64,000 nucleotides of DNA from Adiantum capillus-veneris (lineage: Eukaryota > Streptophyta > Polypodiopsida > Polypodiales > Pteridaceae). The notes beneath the pieces were generated by a model that saw only the letters and a program-made list of their open reading frames with translations, was not told the origin of the DNA and ran no database searches. Position 1 is the first letter of the stretch, and the number at the start of each line of letters is the position of its first letter. Below, in pieces: positions 1 to 10,978 of this stretch. The DNA lies in assembly GCA_014529385.2 (NCBI GenBank), contig CM043970.1, positions 65,490,496 through 65,554,495 on the forward strand, written 5' to 3'. Both the position numbers and the translations under genes were made by a program.

Positions 1-418
1 CATTGATATTTGATGATGGTGAGCCTCAAGAGGTTGGAGCCCAAGTTTTATCTTCCGAGAGCCATAGTTGTTTTTGTTAAGCATTAAGAGGCTGCAACCC
101 AAGCTATGGCTCCTACCCTTCCTTGTTTGTGTTTCCATATGGCAGCCTAAGTGACCACCCTTGCAATAAGCTATGGCCAAGTGGTAGTACATGATTTCTT
201 CTCGCAACACACACATACATCAATAATCAACCGTTTTTTCGCATGACTCCATCAAAATGTCATCTTCTCCTACACTTGCACTTCACAAGCTCTTTTGTAA
301 GATTCATTATTTGAGAATTTCCATACTCTCAAAATACCCTTTCCCTCTTATGAACAATTTGTCTCTCTCTTAAATTGCAAATGTTTGACTAAAACAGAAT
401 AAGAAAAATAATGTTCTC
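1..418. other. No gene recognised
   Basis: No coding frame or repeat of a recognised family is visible here. It may be degraded leader or gag sequence of the copia remnant that follows. Confidence 0.4.
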
Positions 419-961
419 GTAGCCTAGAAAAAGGAAAATAATAAGGGTACATAGAAATTTTCAAAAGAAACTAAAGCCAATAAATCTGCCATCATTAAAG
501 GCTTCAAAGAACCTTTCCATTGCACATTTTGTGGAAAGAATAGTCATCTTGAATATACATTTTTTGTTAAATGAGACCTCTCTAAGAAGTTAATGGCTGC
601 AAATAAATCCATGTCTAAGGGATTTAACGAAAAGAAGGTAAAAATAAGTCCAAAAAATAAGCAACTACAAAGGTTGCATACATTGCATGTACCTCGCCCT
701 CTTCTATCTCTCCCCCCTAGTGAGGACTCTTTTATAGTGATTGCAGACAGTGGGGCATCCCCTCATATGTCTCCCACTTCTCATAACATGGAAAGGCATT
801 TGATTGTTTCTTCATTGGTTCACATTGGCAACGATTCTACCATGCATGTGGTTGAAGCTGGAAACATCTCTCTTGAAAATGTGTCTTGCATGATGTCCTA
901 CATGTACCTAAGCTTTCAAGGAACCTCTTTTTCATCTCATAAGAAGGTTCTAAAGGTCTAG
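419..961 (+). pseudogene. Ty1/copia remnant: gag tail and protease start
   Basis: A short fragment of a copia polyprotein. Around 519-566 a CCHC zinc knuckle is visible (HCTFCGKNSHLEYTFF), with the last Cys replaced by Phe. Downstream the frame starting at 593 contains the retropepsin motif D-S-G-A-S followed by PHMSPTSHN, the usual copia protease context. The frame closes at 961 and no integrase or reverse transcriptase follows, so this is a truncated, inactive piece. It is a different copy from the copia at 1983, which has its own protease. Family assignment is secure; the extent of the fragment is approximate. Confidence 0.7.
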
Positions 962-1494
962 GGGTCAACTTGGATGATGAAGTGACTAGTAAAGGAATCT
1001 CTCTATGTGGCTCATGGCTATCAATAGGGTGACTTGTATCGTATGTAATCTTTCTCTTCTAGTTTGCAACTACAAGAGACACATTTTCATCGTATGTAAT
1101 CTTTCCAAAAACAAGTACAAGAAATCAAGTAGTGTTTTCAATTCTGAGTAGCATTGAAGCTTAAAAACCATAGCTCTAAACAATTCTAAACATAGTGCTA
1201 GTAGTAAAATAAATCAAACTGCTAGTGTTTCTTCAGATTTTACTGTAGCGCTACATAGAGAGAGAAGAGACAAGGTCAGCGTGTTTTTTCTCTTGCATTG
1301 GATAGAGTAGTAGAGAAGGTGGAAAGTATTGTGCATGCATACACATGCACATACAATTTTTGGGAGATAGATAGATTTTATTATCGTCCTCGGAGGTCAA
1401 ATATGACCTATGGGACCAAAGTTACATGTGATGTAGTATGTGTATGGCTGATGAGTGACTCTCGATGCTCCAAAATTGTAGTGATGAGAGTCGC

Positions 1495-1563
<69 letters not shown>

Positions 1564-1982
1564 TACTTACCTCTCTCACGTCACTCACACTCTCTCAACA
1601 AGAGAATGAGCAAGAGAGAGTTTTCAACATTTCAAGAGGTGCGTTTATGATACACACACACAATAGCAATTATCTCGGCATCGACGTCCTTTTGGATTGC
1701 TGCATCAGTGACAAATCTCTAAGCATTATCTAATCGGCATTGGCCACTATGGAATAACAAAATAGCACATTGACTTTCTTAATGTTTGGCATTGAAAACA
1801 CACTTACATCTGACAATAGAAGTCTTCTGACATCAATACATAGCCTTTTGGCATCATAGGTATTCAACATTCAACATCAACTTTGGTGGCATCAAGTACA
1901 AGCTCTCAAAGAGATGCTCTTTGGAATCGTAGAGAGTGAGACAAAGAGAAAGTTTGTCAACAGGTTACAGATTTTTGCATTT
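962..1982. other. Non-coding, low-complexity stretch
   Basis: No protein family is recognisable. It contains a (GA)n microsatellite and, from about 1670 to 1910, a run rich in GGCATT/GGCATC words. It may be degraded gag of the copia that follows. Confidence 0.4.
1499..1560. repeat. (GA)n microsatellite
   Basis: About 31 uninterrupted GA units. Frames across it read as Arg-Glu or Ser-Leu repeats and are not genes. Confidence 0.95.
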
Positions 1983-2804
1983 TGCAATGTGAAAAGGGTA
2001 AGGCCATTGTCAAATCTGAACCTCCAAAAATTCGTGTGAAGATTGAGGAGCTCAATATAGTTGAGTCTCCACTTGCTGAGTTTTTTCCTAATTTACAATA
2101 GTCGTCAAAATGTTCTGATATTTACTATTGGTTTGAGTCCAAATGCATTTTTGGCTCTTGATGAGTGTTATGCACAAAACTGGATCATTGATTCAAGTGC
2201 CAGTTTCCATGTTACTCCCCATAGAGAATGGTTCTCTAGTTATGATTTTATGCATGGTTCAGTCAAGCTTGGTGACTCATACTAGCTTGACATTTGTGGC
2301 ATTGGCGATGTGAAGCTATGCATGGACATGTGCCAAAGTAGACAAAAAACTTAGTGTTAGTACGTCAACTTGATGATTTGGGATATATTACCATTTTTGG
2401 CAATGGTTTTTGGATGATTTGCAAGGGAAATTTGGTCAACTTGAAAGGCCAAAAGTCTGGCTCATTGTACTCTTTGTATGTCTCTAGTGTGAAAGAGAAT
2501 TCCCTCTATGTTATTGGGTTGCCTGCTACTGAGTTGTGGCATAGCCGGCTTGGTAATATGAGTCAAAAACGAATGAAACACTTACCTGTCTTAGACTATT
2601 TTGATTTTAGCTTGTGTGAGCATTGCATTTATGGTTAGCAAACAAACTAGAGCTACCACTTCGCCATTGAATAGAGAGTTAGGGAATCCTCTAGACTTGG
2701 TACATAACAAAAGAGGCATCAGAAAACAATTTATTGCACCATAAGCACCTGCTCAAAATGGTATCTCTGAGCATAAAAAATGAGAATTCAAGGGAGAGTC
2801 ACAA
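1983..2804 (+). pseudogene. Copia A, 5' part: protease, pre-integrase and integrase (interrupted)
   Basis: This is the upstream half of a Ty1/copia polyprotein on the + strand. In order it shows a protease segment (WIIDSSASFHVTPHREW at about 2182-2232, with the catalytic D-S-G changed to D-S-S), a GAG-pre-integrase segment ending in LWHSRLGNMSQKRM and a CEHC zinc-binding remnant near 2610-2635. Near 2755 it shows the integrase motif APAQNGISEHK. Several stops and frame changes make it a pseudogene. Coding similarity stops at 2804, where element T begins, and continues at 19088 in the matching part of the integrase. The two halves are therefore one copia copy split by a transposon. Confidence 0.8.
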
Positions 2805-2816
2805 GGGTGAAAGCAT
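2801..2816. repeat. Left target-site duplication and terminal inverted repeat of element T
   Basis: ACAA (2801-2804) followed by GGGTGAAAGCAT (2805-2816). Twelve bases match the inverted right end perfectly, and weaker similarity continues for about ten more. Confidence 0.8.
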
Positions 2817-2830
2817 AGAATGGTGTCTAA

Positions 2831-2858
2831 ATACTTGGTGTCCATGGACACCAAGTAT
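2831..2858. repeat. Perfect 28-bp palindrome near the left end of element T
   Basis: The arms ATACTTGGTGTCC and GGACACCAAGTAT meet at CCATGG, giving a perfect 28-bp inverted repeat that starts 26 bases inside the terminus. Such a subterminal site could bind a dimeric transposase; that role is inference. Confidence 0.85.
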
Positions 2859-3003
2859 GCTGCTATGGATGGCACCATAGCTAGGCTTTTAAGTCAATAA
2901 TTTTTAAAAGAATATTGGTAAAAGAATATAGGTAAGATAACTGACTTCACAACTCCACTACTCGGATTGAAAGACATGAAGCGGTTAGCACGTGTGGACC
3001 TCT

Positions 3004-3008
<5 letters not shown>

Positions 3009-3076
<68 letters not shown>
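3009..3076. repeat. (TC)n microsatellite in the leader of the transposase-like gene
   Basis: About 34 TC units lie some 60 bases upstream of the ATG at 3137, on the sense strand. The other gene of element T has a similar CT-rich tract upstream of its own start. Confidence 0.95.
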
Positions 3077-3078
<2 letters not shown>

Positions 3079-4116
3079 ATGGCCTCCAATGCCCATCTCC
3101 ATCTCTCTCTCTCTCTCCTACTCTCCTGTTCAGAATATGGATGATGGAGACTCTTTTCCTCTCGCTTTGGTTCCAGCTCATACCTCCTCACAAGCAGTAA
3201 TGGAGCTTCTTGAACTCAACAATGCAGCACAAATGGATTTCAGCTCAAGGAAGTTTTGTATAACTTCATTCATTTCAAACTACTGCAGACTGTTCAAGGA
3301 TGGTGGATGAAGGATTGTACGATGAGCCACATGAAATAGATATAGTTCATACGCAGGTGCACTCCAAGAGAAAGGCTTGTCTAAATGAGGATGAAATTAT
3401 TGGGGTCAGTGAGGAAGTACGAAGCACAGGCTAAACGTGAGTACAGAAAGTGATGTGGTGCAAGAAAGAAAGTACAGCCAAGCGTCAACATTGGAGCGGA
3501 AGATTGTCATAGGGAGGACATTGATGTACACACAAAGGAAGACAAGAAGCAACATACTATTCAGAATATTGTTCACCACATTGTGAGACAGTTGCATAGT
3601 TACGGGAAAGAAGATAAGAATGCAATTCTTCAAGGTGTTTTCAATGATGATAGAATCTTGCCATTCTGTGAAGATTTGTATCTTCCTGCAAATGGCCTTA
3701 TTTCTGCACTCAAGGTCTCCTTACAGGAATTAAAGATTCCAAAATCAGCTGACAAGATGTTTTTAAAACGAAGCACATTCATCATGCTGGTGAATGGATT
3801 ACTGCATGATAATGGGAGCCAAGGTAGAGGTTTTACTCTACATAAAGTGGCAAAGCTATTAAATGTTCATCCAAGGAATTTATATTCAGCTTTGGGTAAA
3901 CTTGACAACAATCCTATGTCAAGTACGCTGAGGTTCGACTTATGCAAAAGGAAGTCTGGAAATGCTGGGTCCTTATCGGAGGAATTGAAGCACACAATTA
4001 TTACATTTTAGATAGAGCACAATAGGGTGTCTCCAAACAAGAAAGATATTTGTCGGAAACGATTGGGAAAAAAACATTATCAAGAGCATTACATACACTT
4101 ACTTGATGAATCTGAG

Positions 4117-5157
4117 GTAAACATGTCTCATTCTTACAATGAATAACTCTCAAGTGAAACATCTCACTCTTATGAATAACTACCCATTGGGTGTTATGGA
4201 GTTGTGTACATGCTACTATATGTGATATGTAGCCAAGTAATGTGTCAAGATAGTCCATTGTCTCTACCTAGGCTATTATGTGTGCTATATTGCACAAGTG
4301 TAGCCCAATGTCTCTGTCTATGCTATAAGTGTGCCATGTAAAAGGACTCTATTGTAGTAAGATAGCAACATGTGTGCTATACAGTAAAAGTGTGTGTAAG
4401 AATAGCACAATGTTCTTGTCTATGATATGATGTGTGGTATGTGAAAGAGCTATATTACATATTGAGAGCACTATGTGTGCCATATAGCGTTAGTGTGTGT
4501 AATAAGAGGTCAATCTCCCTATCTATGCTATTATGTCATAGTATTTCTTGCAGTATGAGTGTTATATAGAATAACTATGTGTAATAATAGCCCAATGGTC
4601 CTATCTATGCTATTATGTGTGCCATGTAGCAGGACTCTAGCAGAGTATGACAACATCATGTCTGCTATATAGCAGACATGTGTGTATAATAGCAGAATAT
4701 ACCTATCTATGGTATTATGTGTGCTATCAGATTATATAATATTATGAGAGCACTATGTGTGCTACATAGCAGATGTTAGTGTAATAGTAGCACGATATCC
4801 ATGTCTATGCTATTATGTGTGCTATGCAGAGTGTGATATGTGTAATAATAGCACAATATCCCTGTCTATTCTCTTTTGTGTGTTATGTAGAAGAACTATG
4901 TTATAATATGAGAGCACTATGTGTGCTATATAGCAGACGTGTGTGATGTGTGTGTAATAACAGCTAAAAATCCCTCTCTATGCTATTATATGTTATATAG
5001 CAAAATTGAGCATGTAATGAAAGCTGAGTTCTCTATCTATGCTATTATCTATGCTATGTAGCATAGCTATATGTATTTATACCAATGCATCTGTAGCTAT
5101 GCTATTATGTGTGATATATAGCAAAATGTAATTCTAATGCTCTTTTTTTTCAAGTAG
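4117..5157 (+). repeat. Intron of the transposase-like gene filled with degenerate tandem repeats
   Basis: The intron is 1041 bp long. From about 4260 to 5140 it consists of roughly nine degenerate units of 90-120 bp built on phrases such as CTATGCTATTATGTGTGC and GTGCTATATAGCAGA, separated by TGTGTGTAATAATAGC. The palindromic core resembles TGTGCTATATAGCACA. A pyrimidine run (5143-5150) precedes the acceptor. The same kind of array fills an intron of the convergent gene at 16434-17421. Confidence 0.7.
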
Positions 5158-5256
5158 ACAGAGTATTTCTTGAAGTTTAAAGATAGCCACCCACATGTGA
5201 CAATTGGGCAAAGGTCCTTTGAGAAGCTGAAGCCTTGGTTCGTGAGAAAGTTGAAA

Positions 5257-5310
5257 GATCCAAATACTTGCTGTTGTGTTTATGATCCAAATACTTGCTG
5301 TTTTGTTTAT
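5257..5310 (+). repeat. 27-bp in-frame tandem duplication in the transposase-like gene
   Basis: Positions 5257-5283 are repeated at 5284-5310 with one substitution. The duplication adds nine residues (DPNTCCCVY, then DPNTCCFVY) without shifting the frame. Confidence 0.85.
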
Positions 5311-7055
5311 GATATACGACTGATGAATCTCAAAGATGCGTTTAATGTTATGCGTTCATCTGCTTTTGGTTTTCATGGGAGGTCATGTACATGTAAATGC
5401 AATGTTTGCAAATCAGATGGGGTGAATGCAGAATGTCTTACTGTTGAGCACTCTTTTTCAGGGATCACGAAGTTGTGGGAATCATGTGTATGTACAAAGG
5501 CTGAAGGGGATATGTTCCATAAACACACCTGCTTGATGGGCCAATGCAAAAACTGTGGTGTGGAAAAGCTCAGCCTTTGTCCACGAGAACGTGCAGAGAT
5601 GACAAAGACAGTTCCACTGCAAGTCTTCGAGAAATTAAAGTTCAAACTAAGCATGGTCTAAGTAAGAGAAAGATGTTGTCACTCAAACAGGTGGCTTTAA
5701 GTGAGCTGACAGGGAGGATAAAAGACAACATCAGAATCTTCATTGAGCACAATTTCACTTACAGATGGCAAGCACATCAATACAGAGAATGTTTGAAGGT
5801 GTTTCCTTCAGATACCATTATATATGTAGTAGACTTTGCTGAAAATTACTCGTTCAAAGAGCAAAATGAAGTACAATCCATGCATTGGCATGCAGATTAA
5901 TGCACCATCCTTGTTCACATAACGTACATGGGTGACAACGAAGATGACAGCATTATCAAGCATATGCATTTCTACATCTCCGATGATAGGCAACATGATA
6001 CGCTATTTGTCCAACATTGTTTTCTTCTTTGTTATCAGTGGCTTAAAGACCAGGGGCTGAATTTCAAGAAGCACTGGGTGTGGTCAGATGGTGCAGCCTC
6101 ACAATTCAAGGCTGCAAGGCCATTTTACTTTGTTGCTAGATATAACCAATTAACAGGTACAAAGATGACATGGAATTTTTTTGGCTCTAGCCATGGCAAG
6201 GGGGAGCATGATGGCGCTAGCTATGTGATAAAGAGAGCCCTTACACATGAACAAATCAAGAGTAATGGAGTTTCTATTAGGCAAGCTACAGACGTGGTTG
6301 CATTTCTGACGAGAACAATGTCCAATGCTGCATGTAGCTCTTATGCACAATCCACTAAAGCAGGTCCTACTATAAACAAGAACTTTTGGCTAGTAAAAGA
6401 GGCAGAAGTGGACATGTCTAATCTATGGGGTTGTGAGAGAGTACCAGGATCTCCATCACTCCATTGCATTTCAGGCTTTTGTCGTCATGATCCTACTCAA
6501 CTAAGGACCAGGCGAATTTCTTGTTTTTGTGATGCTTGCATGAAGGGCCATTGGAGGACTTGTTCCAACAAATCATAGGCAGGCAAGTGGACACATAAGG
6601 CATTGAAACCACTCTCTGAGGTACCAAAAGAGACTGAGGTACCAGAAGATGAAGCTGCAATGTTTGAGGGATCCCAGGATATGCTAAGTGAGTATCTCAT
6701 TGAAGGTGATAACTTTGCAGTCAATGCAGACGCTGGCAATGCAGAAGGTGTAGAGTTCTTTCTTTTGAGATGTACAAAGAGAAAATGGATGGCATATTGC
6801 ATCTTAAGAGGTAAGTGGAAAAACAAATGTGATAAAAACACTTATGTTGTCATAGGGTGTTATTATCAACAGCAAGAGGGGGACCCAAATCACTACACTC
6901 TACTTGATGATAGGGGAGTTACTAACCTGTACCCTCACCTTGTTCGGGCAATCAAGTTTGACATGCCTTTGGTAGATGCTACCTCAAAGACATATTATTT
7001 ATCTCCGGAACTACATGAAACCATTTACAATGCCATGCCCTATGAAGCAGCATGA

Positions 7056-7237
7056 TACCTATTTAACACGCTTATATTATGTTCTATATGGCCTTCACCA
7101 TTCAGTACCTCCTTACACATGTCCATTGTGCTATGTATTACATAGCACACAAACACACAGAGCACATAGCATAGAATCACACACATTTCAGATAATGAGG
7201 TTACTATTGTGAACATGCTGCACCTTGAAAAAAGTTA
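7056..7237. other. Intergenic block of element T shared with the cargo-gene intron
   Basis: No coding potential. Positions 7113-7226 closely match 17066-17178 in the same window orientation, including CACATGTCCATTGTGCTATG and CTATTGTGAACATGCTGCAC. This places a piece of the cargo-intron repeat directly downstream of the transposase-like gene. Confidence 0.65.
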
Positions 7238-7866
7238 GCCGAGATATTTGTCGGAAACGATTGGGAAGAAAACATTATCAAGAGCATCCCATTCACTTTC
7301 TTGATGAATCTCAAGTAAACAGGTCTCATTCTTACAATGAATAACTCTCAAGTTAAACATCTCACTCTTATGAATAGCTACCCATTGAGTGTTATGGAGT
7401 TGTGTACATGCTACTATATGTGATATGTAGCCAAGTAATGTGTCAAGATAGTCCATTGTCTCTACCTAGGCTATTATGTGTGCTTTATTGCACCAGTGTG
7501 TGTAATAATAGCCCAATGTCCCTGTCTATGCTATAAGTGTGCCATGTAAAAGGAATCTATTGTAGTAAGATAGCAACATGCGTGCTATACAGTAAAAGTG
7601 TGTGTATCACATAGCACAATGTTCCTGTCTATGATATGATGTGTGGTATGTGAAAGATCTATATTACATATTGAGAGCACTATGTGTGCCATATAACGTA
7701 AATGTGTGTAATAAGAGTGCAATCTCCCTATCTATGCTATTATGTCACAGTATTTCTTGCAATATGAGTGCTATATAGCATAACTATGTGTAATAATAGC
7801 CCGATGGTCCTGTCTATGCTATTATGTGTGCCATGTAGCAAGACTCTATTAAAGAATGACAACATC
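7238..7866 (+). repeat. Second copy of exon 1 end plus intron start of the transposase-like gene
   Basis: This block repeats 4045-4656 in direct orientation with scattered differences. It includes the last codons of exon 1, the donor region (CAA/GTAAAC here instead of GAG/GTAAAC) and about 550 bp of the repeat-filled intron. It has no continuing exon 2, so it is a truncated duplicate and not a second gene. The similarity stops at about 7866. Confidence 0.8.
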
Positions 7867-8109
7867 AACCAAAATAAAATTACATCATTCAATCATTAAG
7901 TTTAGAGAACTTTGAACAGGTCAGTTTTTTGTATAGTAATCGCAAGTACATTCAGTGCGCAAAACGTTGTATACATGATTCCATAATCACAATCAACCTT
8001 CCCTACATACTTCTCATTGAATTCTATAGTGGCTGATGACACGAGGAGACACTATGTCCAAAGGATTCAAACTGGTTCATCTTTGCATAAGCATTAGGGC
8101 TGGGTGAGA
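7867..8109. other. No gene recognised, 3' flank of the cargo gene
   Basis: Read on the - strand this follows the last recognisable phosphatase codons and quickly meets stops. It probably holds the 3' untranslated region of the cargo gene. Confidence 0.4.
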
Positions 8110-8442
8110 CTATCCACTTGACCTACCAAGGGAACAATGTGCTAACCAGGTAAATTGGGGACTGACAAATCTCTCCTAGTTCAAATGAAGTAGGACAAAC
8201 CCAAGTCCTGGGAGGGTTGAGCAGACACTTGTAGAGTGTGTCATCCACCACCAGTGTATTATCAGAGTTGAACTTAGGATAGTGCTTCCAAAAGTCTTAA
8301 AAACACTTGAAAAATATGGGCTTTGCGTTATCTATAGATGGAGGTATCCGAGGAACTTCATTTAGCTTGAAGATCGCCTCTCTACACCCCTCTTGACCGA
8401 TAATATCGAGGAAAAGTTGTTTGTTCAACCTAGAAAGCATGC
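8110..8442 (-). pseudogene. Cargo gene of element T, C-terminal half of an FCP1/NIF-like phosphatase domain
   Basis: Read on the - strand, this segment carries the second half of a HAD-type FCP1 homology domain. It shows IDNAKPIFFK, then a TAA in frame, then DFWKHYPKF and the diagnostic NTLVVDDTLYKCLLNPP (about 8215-8265). In the plant FCP1-like family the D-D of this motif is part of the metal site and the motif reads close to NTLLLDDSPYKALLNPP. The first half of the domain is at 12929-13816. The two are separated only by copia C, whose 5-bp duplication CATGC lies at 8438-8442. One nonsense codon (about 8300) and a one-base frame difference relative to the upstream half show decay. Confidence 0.65.
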
Positions 8443-8669
8443 TGTTGGAATTAGGGTTGCAGAGAAACACACACTGCTTGGAGAAGATGAAGGAAGCTCA
8501 AGGCACACAATAGAGAGTGTGTTACTTAGTGTGCAATGGAAAGATAGATAGCCCTAGAGTGATGGGCGTATATACAATGCACGGGGGAAAAAACCTCCTA
8601 AAGAGGGAAAAAATGCCCCGGCGGTCCTAGTGTGTTCACACACATCACTACCACATGTATATGGTAACA
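8443..8669 (-). repeat. 3' LTR of copia C
   Basis: 227 bp, TG...CA ends on the element strand, near-identical to 12702-12928. Confidence 0.92.
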
Positions 8670-8684
8670 AATCCCCCCTGGAGT
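8670..8684 (-). promoter_or_regulatory. Polypurine tract of copia C
   Basis: Read on the - strand, CCAGGGGGGATT ends directly at the 3' LTR, the expected plus-strand primer position. Confidence 0.75.
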
Positions 8685-8744
8685 GATGCGGTGAACGAGA
8701 GCTGGCACATGAGTAAAGGGAAGTGCCATGTCCTGAGGACAGGA

Positions 8745-9930
8745 TCAGTCCACAAAGGGGAGTAAGCCCAAAGCTTTGCGGAAAGCTTCAAGCTTCTCAC
8801 GAGACAATGCCTTTGTGTAAAGATCTGCAAGGTTGTCTTGTGTTGGCACATAAGCCAAGCTGATCTCTCCTGTTGAGAGCCTCTCCCTGACATAGTGGTA
8901 ATGCACCTCAATGTGCTTTGTGCGAGCATGAAAAACTGGGTTCCTCGCAACTGCCAATGCGCTCTGACTGTCATTGTAGATAGTGTTGGCAGTGTCCTAT
9001 CCAACACCCAAAACAGCCATAAGGCTGTGAAGACTAAACCGTAGTTGTGAAGACTGCCCTGTACTCAGCCTCACAACTCAAAGTGGCCACAGTAGGTTGC
9101 TTCTTGCTCAACCATGATATACATGAACTGCCAAGCATGAAAGAAAAACCACTTGTGGACACTCGCGTGTCAAAACAACCAGCCCAATCTGAGTCCGAAA
9201 AAGCATGTAAGTCTGGCGGCAATGATCCCCCCTTGGGATAAAACAAGCCAAGATGTAAAGTGCCACTAATGTAGCGGAAAATCCTCTTGACAGCCTGCCA
9301 ATGCTTAGACCCTGGGCTATGCATAAATCTGTTGACCTGTGAGACTGCAAATTGAATATCCGGCCTCGTGTTGCATACATAAATGAGGCAGCCAACAACA
9401 GTTTGGTAAAGAGTGACATTAGCAGGATCACAAGCATCATGTAGACTCAACTTGAAACCTGTTTCCATGGGAGTGGCAATAGGTTTGCAATCCTCAAGTC
9501 CAAACTTACATAGCAATGTCTCTATGTAACTTTTCTGACACAAGGCAATACCACCATCACACTGCTTAAACTGTATACCCAAATAATGATGCAACAGCCC
9601 CAAATCTTTCATCTTGAAAGTAGCATTCAAATCAGCCTTAAATTCAACAATATGTCTCTCATTTGGTCCAGTGATCAGCAAATCATCAACATAAAGAACC
9701 ACAATGAGAAGTACATCACCCTCACGCTTTACATACAATGTGCTTTCTGTTGGACTGTTACGAAAGCCTTGTTTGACCAAATGACTGTCAGCTTTCTCAT
9801 ACCAAGCACGAGGAGATTTCTTCAACCCATACAAAGCCTTGTTACATTTGCACACTTTGTCCTCTTGTCCTTTTATGACAAAACCGCGAGGCTGCATTAC
9901 ATAAATTTCCTCAAATATGTCACCATTCAA
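8745..9930 (-). pseudogene. Copia C reverse transcriptase (C-terminal part) and RNase H
   Basis: The frame from 9930 to 9034 begins at MNGDIFEEIYVMQPRGF, normally the middle of the copia RT, and carries YGLKKSPRAWYEK, the active-site motif LYVDDLLITG and FKMKDLGLLHHYLGIQ. It continues into RNase H with SDSDWAGC, SWLSKKQPTVATLSCEAEY. After a short lesion around 8958-9034 the RNase H end resumes (8957-8745) with NPVFHARTKHIEVHYHYVRE and ADLYTKALS. The N-terminal RT and the end of the integrase are missing upstream. Family identification is certain; the enzyme cannot be complete. Confidence 0.9.
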
Positions 9931-10978
9931 GAAAGCAGTAACAGCAAGGGCTGAACAGAATCTTCCACAAACACTACATCCCGAGAAACCAGAATACGTT
10001 TTGTTTGCGGATGATACAACCTGTAACCTTTGCTTTCAGCACTATAACCAACAAAAATACATTTGATAGCCTTATCATCCAATTTTCTGCGATGCACTTG
10101 TGGCACCAAAGCATATGCCGAACAGCCAAAAACACGCATGTGCTCAATAGAAGGCTTTCTATCATGCCATGCTTCATATGGAGTAATAGACTGCAAAGCT
10201 TTTTTCGTAGGACACCTGTTAAGTACATAAGTGGCACACATGATGGCCTCAAGCCAAAATGAATGCGGTAAAGCTTGACTTTTGACCATACATCGTGCCA
10301 TTTCCGTCAGTGACCTGTTTTTCCTCTCAGCAACACCATTTTGCTGAGGCGTATAAGGCACTCTACATTGGTGTTTTATCCCACGACTAGCCAGAAATGC
10401 ATTAAATTCATGAGACATATACTCCCCCCCTCGATCGGAACGGAGGGTGCCCATAGTACATTTCGACACATGTTCAGCCATAGCCAGAAATTGTTTGAAG
10501 CACATAAAAACTTTGGACTTCGCTTTAAGCGGAAATACCCATGCATGCCTGGAGCAATCATCAATGAAAGTCACGAAGTATAGGTAATTGCCCAAGGACG
10601 GAGTTTGCATGGGCCCACAAACATCACTATGCACAAGCTGCAACCTGCATGGGCCCCGAACTGAACCATCCTTTGGAAATTTAGAACGCTGCATCTTACC
10701 CAAAATACAGCCTTCACAAACATGTTTGACAGGTGCTTCAAGAGGCGGCAAAGAAGCAACCATATCAGATTTCTGCAAACGCAGCAAACTGGCAAAATTC
10801 AGATGACCAAAACGTGCATGCCAAAGTTTTGCATCTGAAATAGCCCTTGAATCTGCAACAGCATTTGAAAAATTTTGTCCACACTTGTCATACAAAGTGA
10901 GCTTATACAGCCCACGGCACAAAAGGCCAGATGCAACAATTTCATCACCAAAACTGAGATCATGAACTGTACATCTGT
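9927..10978 (-). pseudogene. Copia C pre-integrase and integrase
   Basis: The open frame (10922-9927 plus codons back to a frameshift near 10985) shows a pre-integrase segment with LWHARFGHLNFASLLRLQ, a zinc-binding CEGCILGK and the integrase core. The core has HSDVCGPMQ, FVTFIDDCSRHAWVFPLK, LRSDRGGEYMS and YTPQQNGVAERKNRSL, giving the D-D-E set. It ends with the GYSAESKGYRLYHP region. At 9930-9960 this is joined to mid-RT through the bases TTGCTGTT. In copia B about 0.7 kb lies between the corresponding points, so a deletion, probably between short direct repeats, removed the integrase C-terminus and the RT N-terminus. Confidence 0.9.

Larger units (their letters stand above)
3137..7055 (+). 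pseudogene. DDE-type transposase-like gene of element T (decayed, one intron)
   Basis: Two exons are joined by an intron at 4117-5157 (GAG/GTAAAC donor, CAAGTAG acceptor, phase 0). Exon 2 begins TEYFLKFKDSHPHVTIG and has a Cys-rich zinc-binding region (CTCKCNVC, CLMGQCKNCG, about 5390-5580). The core follows: VVDFAENYSF with Asp at 5831, VWSDGAASQFK with Asp at 6087 and SHGKGEHDGA with Glu at 6204, a plausible D-D-E set in an RNase H fold. A second Cys cluster (about 6465-6570) and a C-terminal segment containing EGDNFAVNAD follow. This pattern occurs in uncharacterised transposon-like proteins of animals and early land plants; from memory it may be Sola-like. Lesions: frame changes near 3300, 3430 and 5635, and in-frame stops at about 3451, 4009, 5898 and 6576. 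The start at 3137 is the first ATG after the CT-rich leader. Confidence 0.7.

Noticed and set aside
1298-1650. Open frames with Arg-Glu or Ser-Leu runs
   Set aside because: They are translations of the (GA)n microsatellite; the same applies at 2894-3200, 18664-18951 and 25701-25883.
2988-3008. Microsatellite flanks considered as the terminal inverted repeats of element T
   Set aside because: The flanks of the two GA/TC tracts match poorly, while GGGTGAAAGCAT further out matches perfectly and is flanked by ACAA.
4260-5140. Regularly spaced repeats considered as a CRISPR-like array or a centromeric satellite
   Set aside because: Units are degenerate, of unequal length, lie between matched splice sites and occur in a eukaryotic transposon; no spacer/repeat pattern.
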